Notes: generated by a model not told the origin, from the sequence alone. DNA of 55,308 bases from Lentimicrobium sp. (GCA_023957275.1 JAMLHF010000027.1:1-55308); one strand, 5' to 3'. Shown: positions 41,138 to 50,864, counted from the first letter of the stretch. Numbers and translations: made by a program.

Positions 41138-42655
41138 ATGAAAGAAGTAAGAGTAAGGTTTGCACCCAGCCCCACGGGACCGCTCCACATCGGCGGTGTT
41201 CGTACAGCATTGTATAACTATCTGTTTGCCAGAAAACACCAGGGAAAGTTTCTGCTGCGCATAGAAGATACGGATCAGACCCGGTATGTTCCGGGAGCGG
41301 AAGATTATATTATTGAATCTCTGAAATGGTGTGGAATTACCTATGATGAAGGGGTGGGAATCGACGGCCCTCATGCGCCCTATCGCCAGAGCGAACGCAA
41401 AGAATTATATCGTCAGTATGCCGATCAGTTGGTAAAGGAAGGTCACGCCTACTATGCTTTCGATACGCCCGAAGCCCTCGAGGAGATGCGTGAGCGACTC
41501 AAAGCCAAAGGGGTGGCAACCCCGCAATATGATGCGTTTACCCGGCCCGAAATGACCAACTCACTTACCCTGAGTGAAGCAGAATGCACCTCGCGCATAG
41601 TTTCGGGCGAGCCTTACGTAATCCGGATTCTGATTCCGGAGAATGAAGAAATTATTGTGAATGACCTTATCCGCGGTGAAGTGAACGTGCATTCTTCGCG
41701 CCTTGATGATAAGGTGCTGTTCAAATCGGACGGTATGCCCACGTATCACCTGGCAAATATCGTTGATGATCACCTGATGGAAATTACCCATGTGATCAGG
41801 GGCGAAGAATGGCTGCCATCGGCTCCCCTGCATGTGCTTTTATACAAGTATCTCGGATGGGAACCCCCGCAGTTTGCGCATCTTCCGCTTCTGCTCAAAC
41901 CCGACGGCAACGGTAAGCTGAGCAAACGCGACGGCGACCGCCTCGGCTTCCCGGTATTCCCGCTGCGATGGACCGACCCCGTAAGCGGAGAAGTTTCGTC
42001 AGGCTACCGTGAATCGGGCTACCTGCCGCAGGCCTTTATCAATATGCTTGCCCTGCTGGGATGGAATCCCGGAACCGAGCAGGAAGTGTTCAGCATGGAT
42101 GAGCTGGTGGAACTTTTTTCCATCGAAAGGGTCGGAAAATCGGGATCCAAATTTGACCCCGAAAAGGCAAAATGGTTTAACCATCATTACCTTTCAACGC
42201 TTGACATTGCCAGTGTTGCAGGTCTGCTCGGAGATTTACTCAAAGAAAAAGGACTCAGCGCCACGGAGGAATACATTCAGCAGGTTGTCGCTCTTACCAA
42301 GGAAAGGGCTGTGCTGATCCCCGACCTGTATGAACAGTCGTGGTTCTTCTTTAAGGAACCGGATAGTTATGACGATAAAGTGGTTCAAAAATTCTGGAAA
42401 CCCGAAACCCCTGCCCTGCTGGGGAAAATAGCAGACCTTCTGAAACAAACTGCTGATTTCTCAGCGGAAAGCCTTGAAACAACGATCAAAAGCTTTATTC
42501 ATGATAACGGTCTCGGAATGGGGCAGGTGATGAATACCCTCCGTCTGGTGCTGGTTGGCGGGAGCTTCGGACCAGGAGTCGCGGCCATCATCGCCCTGCT
42601 GGGCAGGGAGGAAACCCTGAAACGGATTTCCAGAGCCCCGGAAGTTATTCAGTAG
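41138..42655 (+). CDS. gltX: glutamate--tRNA ligase
   Basis: A 505-residue class I aminoacyl-tRNA synthetase. The HIGH motif is RFAPSPTGPLHIGGVRTALYN (residues 7-27) and the KMSKS motif is KLSKRDGDRLGFPV (near residue 259). Length is normal for Bacteroidota GltX, including the insert after the KMSKS loop. It is followed 38 bases downstream by a trans-editing domain gene, likely in the same transcript. Confidence 0.97.
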   Translation: MKEVRVRFAPSPTGPLHIGGVRTALYNYLFARKHQGKFLLRIEDTDQTRYVPGAEDYIIESLKWCGITYDEGVGIDGPHAPYRQSERKELYRQYADQLVKEGHAYYAFDTPEALEEMRERLKAKGVATPQYDAFTRPEMTNSLTLSEAECTSRIVSGEPYVIRILIPENEEIIVNDLIRGEVNVHSSRLDDKVLFKSDGMPTYHLANIVDDHLMEITHVIRGEEWLPSAPLHVLLYKYLGWEPPQFAHLPLLLKPDGNGKLSKRDGDRLGFPVFPLRWTDPVSGEVSSGYRESGYLPQAFINMLALLGWNPGTEQEVFSMDELVELFSIERVGKSGSKFDPEKAKWFNHHYLSTLDIASVAGLLGDLLKEKGLSATEEYIQQVVALTKERAVLIPDLYEQSWFFFKEPDSYDDKVVQKFWKPETPALLGKIADLLKQTADFSAESLETTIKSFIHDNGLGMGQVMNTLRLVLVGGSFGPGVAAIIALLGREETLKRISRAPEVIQ

Positions 42656-42693
42656 AACAGGAATAACCGTTGATTTAAAATACTTAAGTTGCT

Positions 42694-43206
42694 GTGAACG
42701 GAGATCCGCTGCTTTATCAGAATCTGGTTGAACTGGGTATTCCCTTCGAATATCACGAACACCCACCGGCACCTACCATTGAAATCGCGGTACAGTACTG
42801 GAAGGATATAGAGGAAACCACCCACTGCAAGAATCTTTTTTTCAGGAATCACAAAGGAAACCGGCATTACCTGGTTATTTTCGATCATCGCCGCGCGCTG
42901 GCCATTCACGATCTGGAAAAGCGGCTGAAACAGGGCAAACTGAGTTTTGCCTCCGGAGAACGCATGCAACGTTACCTGGGGCTGAACCCCGGCTCGGTTT
43001 CTCCGTTCGGGCTTATTCACGATCCCGCTCAGCATGTTTATCTGTTTCTGGATGAAAACCTGAAAAATCTGCCGAAAATCAGTTTTCACCCGAACGACAA
43101 TACCGCTTCCCTGGTAATACGGTTCAGCGATTTTCTGCGGTTTCTGGATCATTGCGGCAACGGATATGAATTTATTGAACTTTACCCGCCGGAGGATGCA
43201 ATGTAA
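42694..43206 (+). CDS. ProX-type (YbaK/prolyl-tRNA synthetase associated domain) trans-editing protein
   Basis: A 170-residue single-domain protein, start GTG 42694. Seen: IPFEYHEHPPAPTIE near the N-terminus, CKNLFFRNHKGNRHYLVIF with the catalytic-type lysine, LGLNPGSVSPFGLIHDPAQHVYLFLD and ISFHPNDNTASLVI. These match the ProXp-ala group, which deacylates mischarged Ala-tRNA(Pro). The upstream neighbour is gltX rather than proS. Specificity is by family only. Confidence 0.85.
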   Translation: MNGDPLLYQNLVELGIPFEYHEHPPAPTIEIAVQYWKDIEETTHCKNLFFRNHKGNRHYLVIFDHRRALAIHDLEKRLKQGKLSFASGERMQRYLGLNPGSVSPFGLIHDPAQHVYLFLDENLKNLPKISFHPNDNTASLVIRFSDFLRFLDHCGNGYEFIELYPPEDAM

Positions 43207-43264
43207 GGGACAAAGCCCGGACGGAAGTGCGTTTTTCCGAAGCTGTCTAACATAACAGGAACAA

Positions 43265-44701
43265 ATGAAACCCTGGAAAATAGCGCTGTTTATTTTGATG
43301 GTGATGGGGGGACTTCTATTGGCTACGCTTTTCAGCCGGCCGGTCGTCCTTCGGGGAATGCGCAGCGAAGACGGGTTGACCGGCGGGAAAATTCTGATCA
43401 AATATCCAACCCTTAACACCTTCCTCGGATCTACTGCCCCTGCAATAAATACCAGGGTGGATTCCGTAATCACCCTTGCCGGGAAACCCGACGGGGAACT
43501 GCGTACTTCTCCTCCTGATTTTTCATCCATTGATACCGCCGGACTTGAGCGGATTGCGTATCCCGCCGGAGATCCGGGATTCCCTGTTCGTCTCCGCGCT
43601 CTGCTTGAAGGCGAATCATGCAGGATTCTGCATTATGGCGATTCCCAGCTTGAAGGCGACCGCATATCGGGCTATCTGCGGCAACGGCTGCAGGCCATTT
43701 TTGGTGGCAGCGGACCGGGTTTTATTCCCATAAAACAGGTTTATGAACAATTGGCCGCCCACGTTACCGTAAGCGAAAACTGGGAACGCCTGGCAGCATT
43801 TGACCCCACACAGGAGCCTGTCAGCGACAAAAACTATGGATTGTACGCTTCCCTTTCCCGTTTTACAGGGCGGGCAGCCATGACTTCAGATTCTTCAGCA
43901 AATGCTGGTGCGACTGCTAATTCCACTTATATCCGTATAAACCCCTCCTTTAGCTCCTACCCTGCCCTGAGGAGATTCAATACAATCGGCCTTCATTACG
44001 GAAATGCAATTTCTCCTGTGAAAGTTGTGGTGCGCTCGGGCGACTCCGTAGTTAATGAAACGGCCCTGATCGCCGATGGGTCGTATCATTGCCTTGAAAT
44101 CCGCACGGGCGGCACCCCGGAGGAGCTGATGTTTGTTTTTGAAGGCGGGTCAAGCCCCGATTTTTATGGCCTGACCCTCGACGGAACAAAGGGCATCAGT
44201 CTGGATAACATTGCCATGCGCGGAGCCTCGGGCACCGTTTTCAGCAGGCTGAATCCTGCCGGATTCAAGGCGATGGCCGGACGACTGAATCCACGGATTC
44301 TCATCTTCCAGTACGGCGGAAATACCGTCCCCTACATGAACGATTCCGCTGCCATCGATAATTATACCCGCTACCTTGCAGGAAACATCCGCTGGGTGAA
44401 AAGGCAGATTCCGGATGCAATGATTCTTTTTATCGGCCCTGGTGATATGAGTACCATGATAAACGGAAATATGGTGACCTATCCCCTCCTGCCATACCTG
44501 GATGTTAAACTCAGGGAGGCATGCAGCGGGAACGGATGGGCTTACTGGAGCATGTTCAGGGCTATGGGCGGGGAAAATGCCATGCCGGCCTGGGTTGATC
44601 AGGGACTTGCCGCGACAGATTACACCCACTTCTCTCCCAAAGGCTCCCGGCTGATCGCCGAACTCTTTTTTACTTCACTTTACCTCGACCTGATGCGATG
44701 A
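43265..44701 (+). CDS. membrane-anchored SGNH/GDSL-type hydrolase or acyl transferase (1)
   Basis: A 478-residue protein with an N-terminal anchor (IALFILMVMGGLLLATLF) and an extracytoplasmic SGNH fold. Block I is ILHYGDSQLEGDRISGYL, block III is near IFQYGGNTVPYM, and block V carries DYTHFSPKGSRLIAELFF with the Asp/His pair. It is the first gene of a three-gene run with a second SGNH protein (stop overlaps its start by four bases) and an MBOAT acyltransferase. By analogy with AlgJ/AlgX or PatB it probably moves or removes acetyl groups on an envelope polymer. Confidence 0.8.
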   Translation: MKPWKIALFILMVMGGLLLATLFSRPVVLRGMRSEDGLTGGKILIKYPTLNTFLGSTAPAINTRVDSVITLAGKPDGELRTSPPDFSSIDTAGLERIAYPAGDPGFPVRLRALLEGESCRILHYGDSQLEGDRISGYLRQRLQAIFGGSGPGFIPIKQVYEQLAAHVTVSENWERLAAFDPTQEPVSDKNYGLYASLSRFTGRAAMTSDSSANAGATANSTYIRINPSFSSYPALRRFNTIGLHYGNAISPVKVVVRSGDSVVNETALIADGSYHCLEIRTGGTPEELMFVFEGGSSPDFYGLTLDGTKGISLDNIAMRGASGTVFSRLNPAGFKAMAGRLNPRILIFQYGGNTVPYMNDSAAIDNYTRYLAGNIRWVKRQIPDAMILFIGPGDMSTMINGNMVTYPLLPYLDVKLREACSGNGWAYWSMFRAMGGENAMPAWVDQGLAATDYTHFSPKGSRLIAELFFTSLYLDLMR

Positions 44702-45990
44702 AAAAACCATTGATACTGCTGCTTTTTATTACCGTTTGCCTTCATGCACGGGCACAGCATTACATACTCGACAGCATCCGGCAGTTGCACAGCCGGATTA
44801 TTCATGAAGAGTATAATGTACTGGCCTATGCCGACTCATCAGATAGTTTCCGGGTTTTCTTCAGTAAACTGGACAGCCTTTTTGAAGGGCATGAGAAAAA
44901 AATACAGATCTTTCATATTGGCGGATCGCATATTCAGGCCGATATTTATTCAAACAGGGTCAGGGAATACCTGAGAAATATCACACCGTTTACCCATGCT
45001 CCAAGAGGCTTGATTTTTCCCTACCGCCTTGCGGGGACAAACAATCCGCTCAACTACAGCATAGCAGGGAACCGCGATCTGTGGAAAGGATTCCGCTCAT
45101 CGGTCAACCGGGATACGGCAATCTGGGGGTTGAGCGGCATTGCCGCAACCCTGAATGCGCATGAAGATACCATCCGGATTAAGGCCAATCACAGGGAAAG
45201 GGCGAAACATCCTTACACATTCAATAAAATCAGGCTTTTTGCAGTTGCGGATTCCTCGGGATACAGCATTTCTTCCGCCGATACGGCTCTGTTATTCACC
45301 GGAATTTCGTTTGACCCGGCAAAAGGATATTGCGAGATATCGTTTTCCGATACCATTTCAGAAGCCGGACTGGTAATCCGTAAAAACGACACGAGCGAAA
45401 GGGCGTTTTTCAGCATCACCGGACTGGAACTGATGAACGATTTTCCCGGAGTCACCTTCAATTCAATTGGTGTTAACGGAGCCAGTTTTAAAAGTTTTAA
45501 CCGGTGTACCCTGTTTTATGAACAACTGAAACTGTATAAACCAGATCTGTTCATTATATCCATTGGCACAAACGATGCGGGAGCTAAAGATTTTGATCCG
45601 GAGAAATACAGGAATTACTACGATTCCCTGATTATAGCAATTAAATCGGTAAGCCCCGGTTGTGCCATACTGCTTACCGTTCCCAACGATTCCTATTACC
45701 GGAAAAAGTATCCGAACAAAAATACGGGCCTGCAGCAATCCGTCATTCATGAACTAGCCCGGAAACACGGGCAGGCAGTCTGGGACTTCTATGCCATAAT
45801 GGGCGGACTGGGCTCATCGCAGCAATGGTATAAACGCAAACTGATGGTGTACGACAGGGTTCATTTTACAAAAACCGGATACGGTGTCAAAGGCGATTTG
45901 CTCACTGCAGCGCTGATCTCTCAATGGGAAAAAACAACGGGACGTCAACCCGCATCCCTTCTTCAACTGATCAAAGACATCCATGAATAG
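44698..45990 (+). CDS. exported SGNH/GDSL-type hydrolase or acyl transferase (2)
   Basis: A 430-residue protein with a cleavable signal peptide (MKKPLILLLFITVCLHARA, cleavage before QHY). Block I is FHIGGSHIQADIYSNRVREYL, block III is FIISIGTNDAGAKDFD, and block V is YDRVHFTKTGYGV. It overlaps the previous gene by four bases and the MBOAT gene by eight, so the three are translationally linked. Two SGNH proteins next to one MBOAT suggest a division of labour, such as transfer and deacetylation (inference). Confidence 0.82.
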   Translation: MKKPLILLLFITVCLHARAQHYILDSIRQLHSRIIHEEYNVLAYADSSDSFRVFFSKLDSLFEGHEKKIQIFHIGGSHIQADIYSNRVREYLRNITPFTHAPRGLIFPYRLAGTNNPLNYSIAGNRDLWKGFRSSVNRDTAIWGLSGIAATLNAHEDTIRIKANHRERAKHPYTFNKIRLFAVADSSGYSISSADTALLFTGISFDPAKGYCEISFSDTISEAGLVIRKNDTSERAFFSITGLELMNDFPGVTFNSIGVNGASFKSFNRCTLFYEQLKLYKPDLFIISIGTNDAGAKDFDPEKYRNYYDSLIIAIKSVSPGCAILLTVPNDSYYRKKYPNKNTGLQQSVIHELARKHGQAVWDFYAIMGGLGSSQQWYKRKLMVYDRVHFTKTGYGVKGDLLTAALISQWEKTTGRQPASLLQLIKDIHE

Positions 45991-47641
45991 GCTGAAGGAA
46001 ATATTTGCCTTTTCCGATGAGTTTCCCCTCATCTTTACCCAGGCCGACTTCTGGATTTTCTTCACGGCATTATACCTTATTTTCTCGCTGATATACAAGC
46101 GCATAAAACTGCGAAATACTTACCTCCTGCTGGTTTCTTTGTTCTTCTACTACAAGACCAGCGGACTGTTTGTGGGGCTGCTTGTCTTTACCACCATCAG
46201 TAACTTTTACCTGGGTGCAGGCATCTATAACGCGCGCGCGAAAGCCCTGAAACTAACCCTGCTTTCGTTGAGTGTCGCGCTAAATCTGTTTATCCTCAGC
46301 TATTTTAAATATTCCTATTTTATCGTCGACTCCCTTAATTATCTTTTCGGAACCAGTTACCATGTATCGCACTGGCTGGCGGAATGGGGCAACAGCATCA
46401 GCAATGAAGGATATTTCACGGTTGATAAAATCATTCTTCCGATCGGGATCTCATTTTACCTTTTTCAAACGATAACTTATTGTGTCGACATATACCGTGG
46501 CAAGCTCAAACCCCTGGACTCGGTGGCGGATTTCGGGCTCTTTGTGACATTTTTCCCACAATTGGTTGCAGGTCCCATTGTCCGGGCCGGTGAATTTATC
46601 CCGCAGATCAGCAAACCGACCGTTATTTCGGCTGCTGATTTTAATTCAGGAACCTTTATGATCCTGAAAGGGCTGCTCAAAAAAATGATTTTTGCCGATT
46701 ACCTGGCCATGCATTTCATGGACAAGGTGTTTGATGCTCCGGCCATGTTTTCGGGTTTTACCAACATTATGGCCCTTTTCGGATATTCCCTTCAGATTTA
46801 CGGTGACTTTTCGGGTTATACCGATATTGCCATCGGCCTGGCGCTGCTGATGGGTTTCCGCCTGCCGGTTAACTTCAACTCTCCCTACAAGGCGCAGAAT
46901 ACCTCCGATTTCTGGAGGCGGTGGCATATCTCGCTTTCCTCTTTTCTCAGGGATTATCTGTACATCCCGCTGGGCGGCAACCGCAATGCAACCGCCGCCA
47001 CCGTGGTGATTTCGGTGCTGATTCTTGCCGGATCCATTCTGGCATTCAGGGATAAAACGGTGGGAATTACTATCGCGGCCTCGGTGATGCTGTTCGTTTC
47101 ACTGGCGCTGGCTTTCAGGGGGATGCGAAAGCATTTCGTGATGAATATCAACATCATGCTTACCATGCTGATCGGCGGGCTGTGGCACGGGGCCTCCTGG
47201 AAATTCGTGATCTGGGGCGGGCTGAACGGACTGGGAATCCTCACCTACAAGTACTGGCGGCGCATCAGTCCGTGGGAAAAGTCGGAAAACCGGGTGGCCG
47301 TGGTGTGGAAAATCATGCTGACCTTCACCTTCATCACCTTTACCCGCCTGTACTTCAGAGGTGAAAGCATGGAACACATTTCGGCCTGGTACCGTCAGGT
47401 AGCTGACAATATGGACTGGAGCAGCGCGTTGCAGGTGCTTTACCAGTACCGGATCGTTTTTGTCATTATGCTGTTTGGATATATCACCCACTGGCTGCCC
47501 GTAAGAACCAGGGAAAGCATTGAAAACCTCTGGGCAAAAAGCCCGCTGGTGCTGAAAGGCATTATTGCAGTGATCACCGGTATTGTTTGTTACCAGGCGT
47601 ACTCTGCAAGCTTTCAGCCGTTTATCTATTTTCAGTTTTAG
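45983..47641 (+). CDS. MBOAT family O-acyltransferase (AlgI/DltB/PatA-like)
   Basis: A 552-residue polytopic membrane protein. Seen: LPIGISFYLFQTITYCVDIYRG, FFPQLVAGPIVRAGEF, SDFWRRWHISLSSFLRDYLYIPLGGNR and the catalytic histidine in GGLWHGASWKFVIWGGLNG (about residue 402). Family knowledge: it moves an acyl group from a cytoplasmic donor across the inner membrane for periplasmic polymer acylation with an SGNH partner. The eight-base overlap with the upstream SGNH gene supports one operon. The polymer is unknown. Confidence 0.9.
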   Translation: MNRLKEIFAFSDEFPLIFTQADFWIFFTALYLIFSLIYKRIKLRNTYLLLVSLFFYYKTSGLFVGLLVFTTISNFYLGAGIYNARAKALKLTLLSLSVALNLFILSYFKYSYFIVDSLNYLFGTSYHVSHWLAEWGNSISNEGYFTVDKIILPIGISFYLFQTITYCVDIYRGKLKPLDSVADFGLFVTFFPQLVAGPIVRAGEFIPQISKPTVISAADFNSGTFMILKGLLKKMIFADYLAMHFMDKVFDAPAMFSGFTNIMALFGYSLQIYGDFSGYTDIAIGLALLMGFRLPVNFNSPYKAQNTSDFWRRWHISLSSFLRDYLYIPLGGNRNATAATVVISVLILAGSILAFRDKTVGITIAASVMLFVSLALAFRGMRKHFVMNINIMLTMLIGGLWHGASWKFVIWGGLNGLGILTYKYWRRISPWEKSENRVAVVWKIMLTFTFITFTRLYFRGESMEHISAWYRQVADNMDWSSALQVLYQYRIVFVIMLFGYITHWLPVRTRESIENLWAKSPLVLKGIIAVITGIVCYQAYSASFQPFIYFQF

Positions 47642-47809
47642 AATAAGTTATAATAAGGAATCATGGCCTGATCGGTCCATGCATATGGCTTTGTGATGAA
47701 TTTTTGAAAACGCTCCTTCTTGTGCAAAGCACTGAGTTAGTTAAAAGGGTTGAGTTTCAGAAATTCCTGAAAGACATGCTATAAGCGATATGCGTTGTTG
47801 GCTGCTGCG

Positions 47810-48118
47810 CTACCATTGGGTTGTTACTTTTTTTACCTTTTTATCCAAACCAAATTCGATCTTAATTCTGTTCAATTCTAAAGATGAAGAGTCTTCCAAG
47901 TCAGGATATCTGTCTGATATTTCTTTGAAATCGTCAAACGTCAATTTACCCTCAATAACTTTCGAAATTTGCAATAAATCAGACTCAGTGTCTTCATAAC
48001 CCTCTTTCATATAAGTCAGTGTCACGCCCTGATCAAGTATGCTATAAATCAAAAATAAAGTCGTTAAAGTGAAAATTATTAACAAGGCAAAAAATGCAGC
48101 CTTCCATTTATTCTTCAT
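47810..48118 (-). CDS. small hypothetical membrane-anchored protein
   Basis: A 102-residue protein, family not recognised. An N-terminal signal anchor (AAFFALLIIFTLTTLFLIYSI) is followed by a periplasmic acidic domain (EDTESDLLQISKVIEGKLTFDDFKEI) and a basic tail. AT-rich compared with neighbours. It is convergent with the MBOAT gene across a 168-base gap. Confidence 0.55.
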   Translation of the reverse strand: MKNKWKAAFFALLIIFTLTTLFLIYSILDQGVTLTYMKEGYEDTESDLLQISKVIEGKLTFDDFKEISDRYPDLEDSSSLELNRIKIEFGLDKKVKKVTTQW

Positions 48119-48184
48119 TTCGGAATTATTGATGGTTAAAGATTTTTCTTTTCAATAAAGCAGCCAATGGAATTGCAGACTTTG

Positions 48185-49264
48185 TTATTCGGTCAACCGC
48201 TCCATTTCATACAGCGCATATACGGCAAACGTGGCCAGCCAGTGTTCCCCTGCATAGTTTCCATCGCTGATGGCGCTCAGGGAATGACGGATGTGCTGCA
48301 TTGCCGCCTGTTGGAATGCCTCCCGGCTTCCGGGTTCCAGTTTTGATGCAATCATGGCATAGGCCCAGGCCCTCGAAAAATTGAGCCCGTCGAGATGCAC
48401 CAGTTTACCGTCGGAACGGTCGCCTACCCTGGCCGGTTCGTCATGAAATGCCAGGCGTCCGTCCGGACGGGTAGGCAAAAACTGATGTATCCACGAGCTG
48501 AATTCAGCTTCCGGAAGCACCCTTGCCATCAGTTCCGCTTCGGTGAAGCAAGGGGAGAAAAAGTCAAATCCCGAAGGTTCCCACGATATGGGGCAGTTTT
48601 CATCGCTCAGGTAAAAATCCCTTGCCCGGGTAACGATCGTTGCTTCGAGGGCCTTATTTTGCGTTGTACGGGCATAATCCAGGGCGAATGCCATGCCGAA
48701 TGCCGTGTTGGAGTGCTCCCCTACCCTGACGGGATAAACCAGCTTTGGCAGAAAATCCTGATAATTGCTTACAATGAGGTCTGTGAGCGGCTGAAGGACC
48801 GATTCCCATTCCCTTGCCAGCGGATGATCCCAGGTGTGAAGCTCTTCCGCCAGTTTCAGCAGCCAGGCCCATCCGTAAGGCCGCTCAAATGTGCGGTTGT
48901 TGGAGTCAAGAAAAAATTGCACCTCCACCGCGATGTTTTCCGGTCTGAGGTTCTTCGAAAGGGCTTCTTTTATTTGCGCGGCATCCGGGGAATCCGGAAA
49001 CTTTTTCAGCAGTTTCACCAGCATCCAGTGGCCATGCACCGCAGAGTGCCAGTCGAAACAACCGTAAAACGCCGGCCGGTACTCCCTTACCGGCTTCACA
49101 TCCCTGTCGCTGCCCAGAACTTCCCCGGGCTTGTTCGGATATTCCTGATGAATGCATTTCAGGGCCATATTTGAAAAATGACCGGCATTTTCCGGTGTCA
49201 GAAGAGATTGCGCAGAGAGGCTTATTGATGAAATAATAACGAGCAGTGAAAGAATGGATTTCAT
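48185..49264 (-). CDS. DUF2891 family exported protein
   Basis: A 359-residue protein with a signal peptide (MKSILSLLVIISSISLSA, cleavage before QSL). The hallmark FYGCFDWHSAVHGHWMLVKL lies at about 67-86. An all-helical toroid fold is likely, similar to glycoside-processing enzymes (RPYGWAWLLKLAEEL and GEHSNTAFGMAFALDYAR are also typical). DUF2891 function is not established. It stands alone. Confidence 0.85.
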   Translation of the reverse strand: MKSILSLLVIISSISLSAQSLLTPENAGHFSNMALKCIHQEYPNKPGEVLGSDRDVKPVREYRPAFYGCFDWHSAVHGHWMLVKLLKKFPDSPDAAQIKEALSKNLRPENIAVEVQFFLDSNNRTFERPYGWAWLLKLAEELHTWDHPLAREWESVLQPLTDLIVSNYQDFLPKLVYPVRVGEHSNTAFGMAFALDYARTTQNKALEATIVTRARDFYLSDENCPISWEPSGFDFFSPCFTEAELMARVLPEAEFSSWIHQFLPTRPDGRLAFHDEPARVGDRSDGKLVHLDGLNFSRAWAYAMIASKLEPGSREAFQQAAMQHIRHSLSAISDGNYAGEHWLATFAVYALYEMERLTE

Positions 49265-49549
49265 AGGTTAAGAGTTTTCTGCAAAATACGGAAAATTTAT
49301 GGCTAAAGAATAACATACCGTTGTTGTTATATAATAGTCCGTTAAATTTAAGAATCACACAAGGACGCAAAGACGCAACGACTTGATTATGAATGATTTG
49401 TTATCTTTAAATAAGTTTTATAATCCGCTGTAAGTCAATTCTTTAAAAATTCTAAACAGACTACTGGTTATAAAGACAATTTTCTTAATAAATAAACATT
49501 GCTAATGAGAATAAAATAATTATATTTGCATTACTAATGGGAATAAATC
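49265..49549. promoter_or_regulatory. divergent gap with promoter and direct repeats of the second DUF4143 ATPase gene
   Basis: AT-rich. CTAATGAGAATAAA (49502-49515) and CTAATGGGAATAAA (49534-49547) are direct repeats 32 bases apart on either side of the -7 box TATATTTG (49521-49528). The second copy ends two bases before ATG 49550. The layout mirrors that upstream of the first DUF4143 gene at 769-859. Confidence 0.55.
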
Positions 49550-50791
49550 ATGGAAAATCATCTGTTGGAGCAAATTCTTACCGACCAGAGAAATTTGGTT
49601 GATCGCAAGGAAAGGGGAATCCGCCGTAAGGTTGACACAGAACTGCATCTGAAATCATCCCTGATTTCTGTGATTTCAGGGGTCAGGAGATGCGGAAAAT
49701 CAACGCTTACCCTGCAACTGGCCGACCAGTATCCCGACTTTCATTTCATCACTTTTGATGATGAACGATTGATAAACTTCGGGCTCGATGACTTTAATGC
49801 GATGATCGTCCTGATGCGTGCCCAGCGCAACGCCGATGTGCTGGTACTTGACGAGATTCAGCTGGTTGACGGATGGGAAAGGTTTGTCAGAAGAATGAAT
49901 GACGAAGGCGTAAAAGTCATTCTGACCGGAAGCAATGCCAGTTTGCTCAGTTCGGAGCTGGCAACACGCCTGACCGGACGTTATATCAAAACGGAGTTGT
50001 TCCCTTTTTCATTTCATGAGTATTTGATATTGAAGAATATAGATCTGGAGGATAAATCCAGCCTTAATTTGGGAAGAATCTGGAAATTCTTTGATGAATA
50101 TCTTGTAAACGGCGGATTCCCGGAATATCTCAAATCGGGTAACCGCGAATTTCTGAAGAGGGTTTACGATGATGTACTTTACCGGGATCTGATCGTAAGG
50201 TTCGGGATCAGGAATTCCGCAGGTTTTAAAAACCTGGCGCAATACATTTTTACCAATTTCACCAGCGAATTCAATCATCTTACGCTATCTAAAGTGCTGG
50301 GAATCAACAGTCCGACAAGCATTAAAGAGTACATTAACTGCCTTGCTGAGGGTTATATGATTTTTGAGGTTGCGCGTTTCGATTATTCACTTAAAAAGCA
50401 ATATACACAAAACAAGAAAATTTACGTGATTGACGCGGGAATAAGGAATACCATTGCTTTCAGAACAACTGCCGATTCAGGGCGGATGCTTGAAAACCTG
50501 GTTTTTCTGGAACTCAAAAGACGAAACTATGAAATATGGTATTATAAGACCAAACGCGATCAGGAGACCGATTTTCTGATTAATCCCGCGAATCCCCGAT
50601 TAATACAGGTTTGTTACAGTCTTCAGGATCTTGTTACCCGGAATCGCGAAATAATTTCGCTCAAAGCGTGTATGATGGAACTCGGACTAAAAGAAGGTTT
50701 GATTGTTACTATGAGTGAAGAATTTAATCTGACCGAAAATGGCCTGGAGATAAAAATTGTTCCTGTCTGGAAATGGACGCTGGGGCTATGA
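49550..50791 (+). CDS. AAA_14 / DUF4143 family ATPase (second copy)
   Basis: A 413-residue protein with Walker A GVRRCGKS (44-51), Walker B VLVLDEIQLV (97-106), the family segment ILTGSNASLLSSELATRLTGRYIK and a DUF4143 C-terminal region with a nuclease-like motif (DQETDFLINPANPRLIQVCYSL). It is clearly diverged from the 860-2068 copy, so the two are not a recent duplication. The -7 box at 49521-49528 and ATG 49550 fix the start. A bidirectional terminator (50832-50864) follows. Role unknown. Confidence 0.87.
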   Translation: MENHLLEQILTDQRNLVDRKERGIRRKVDTELHLKSSLISVISGVRRCGKSTLTLQLADQYPDFHFITFDDERLINFGLDDFNAMIVLMRAQRNADVLVLDEIQLVDGWERFVRRMNDEGVKVILTGSNASLLSSELATRLTGRYIKTELFPFSFHEYLILKNIDLEDKSSLNLGRIWKFFDEYLVNGGFPEYLKSGNREFLKRVYDDVLYRDLIVRFGIRNSAGFKNLAQYIFTNFTSEFNHLTLSKVLGINSPTSIKEYINCLAEGYMIFEVARFDYSLKKQYTQNKKIYVIDAGIRNTIAFRTTADSGRMLENLVFLELKRRNYEIWYYKTKRDQETDFLINPANPRLIQVCYSLQDLVTRNREIISLKACMMELGLKEGLIVTMSEEFNLTENGLEIKIVPVWKWTLGL

Positions 50792-50831
50792 GTAATCGGA
50801 TCAGCATTATCCGTTATAAAAGATATATAAA

Positions 50832-50864
50832 AAAAGCAGCCACATTTGATTTGTGACTGCTTTT
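50832..50864. terminator. bidirectional terminator between the ATPase gene and tRNA-Gln
   Basis: Stem AAAAGCAG-C-CACA pairing with TGTG-A-CTGCTTTT, flanked by A-rich and T-rich tracts on the two sides. It can end the plus-strand ATPase transcript and the minus-strand glnS/tRNA-Gln transcript. Confidence 0.75.

Noticed and set aside
42649-43530. 293-codon minus-strand open frame over the ProX-type gene.
   Set aside because: Antisense to a clear trans-editing domain gene and the start of the SGNH gene.
48395-49174. 259-codon plus-strand open frame opposite the DUF2891 gene.
   Set aside because: Antisense shadow; the DUF2891 frame has a signal peptide and family motifs.
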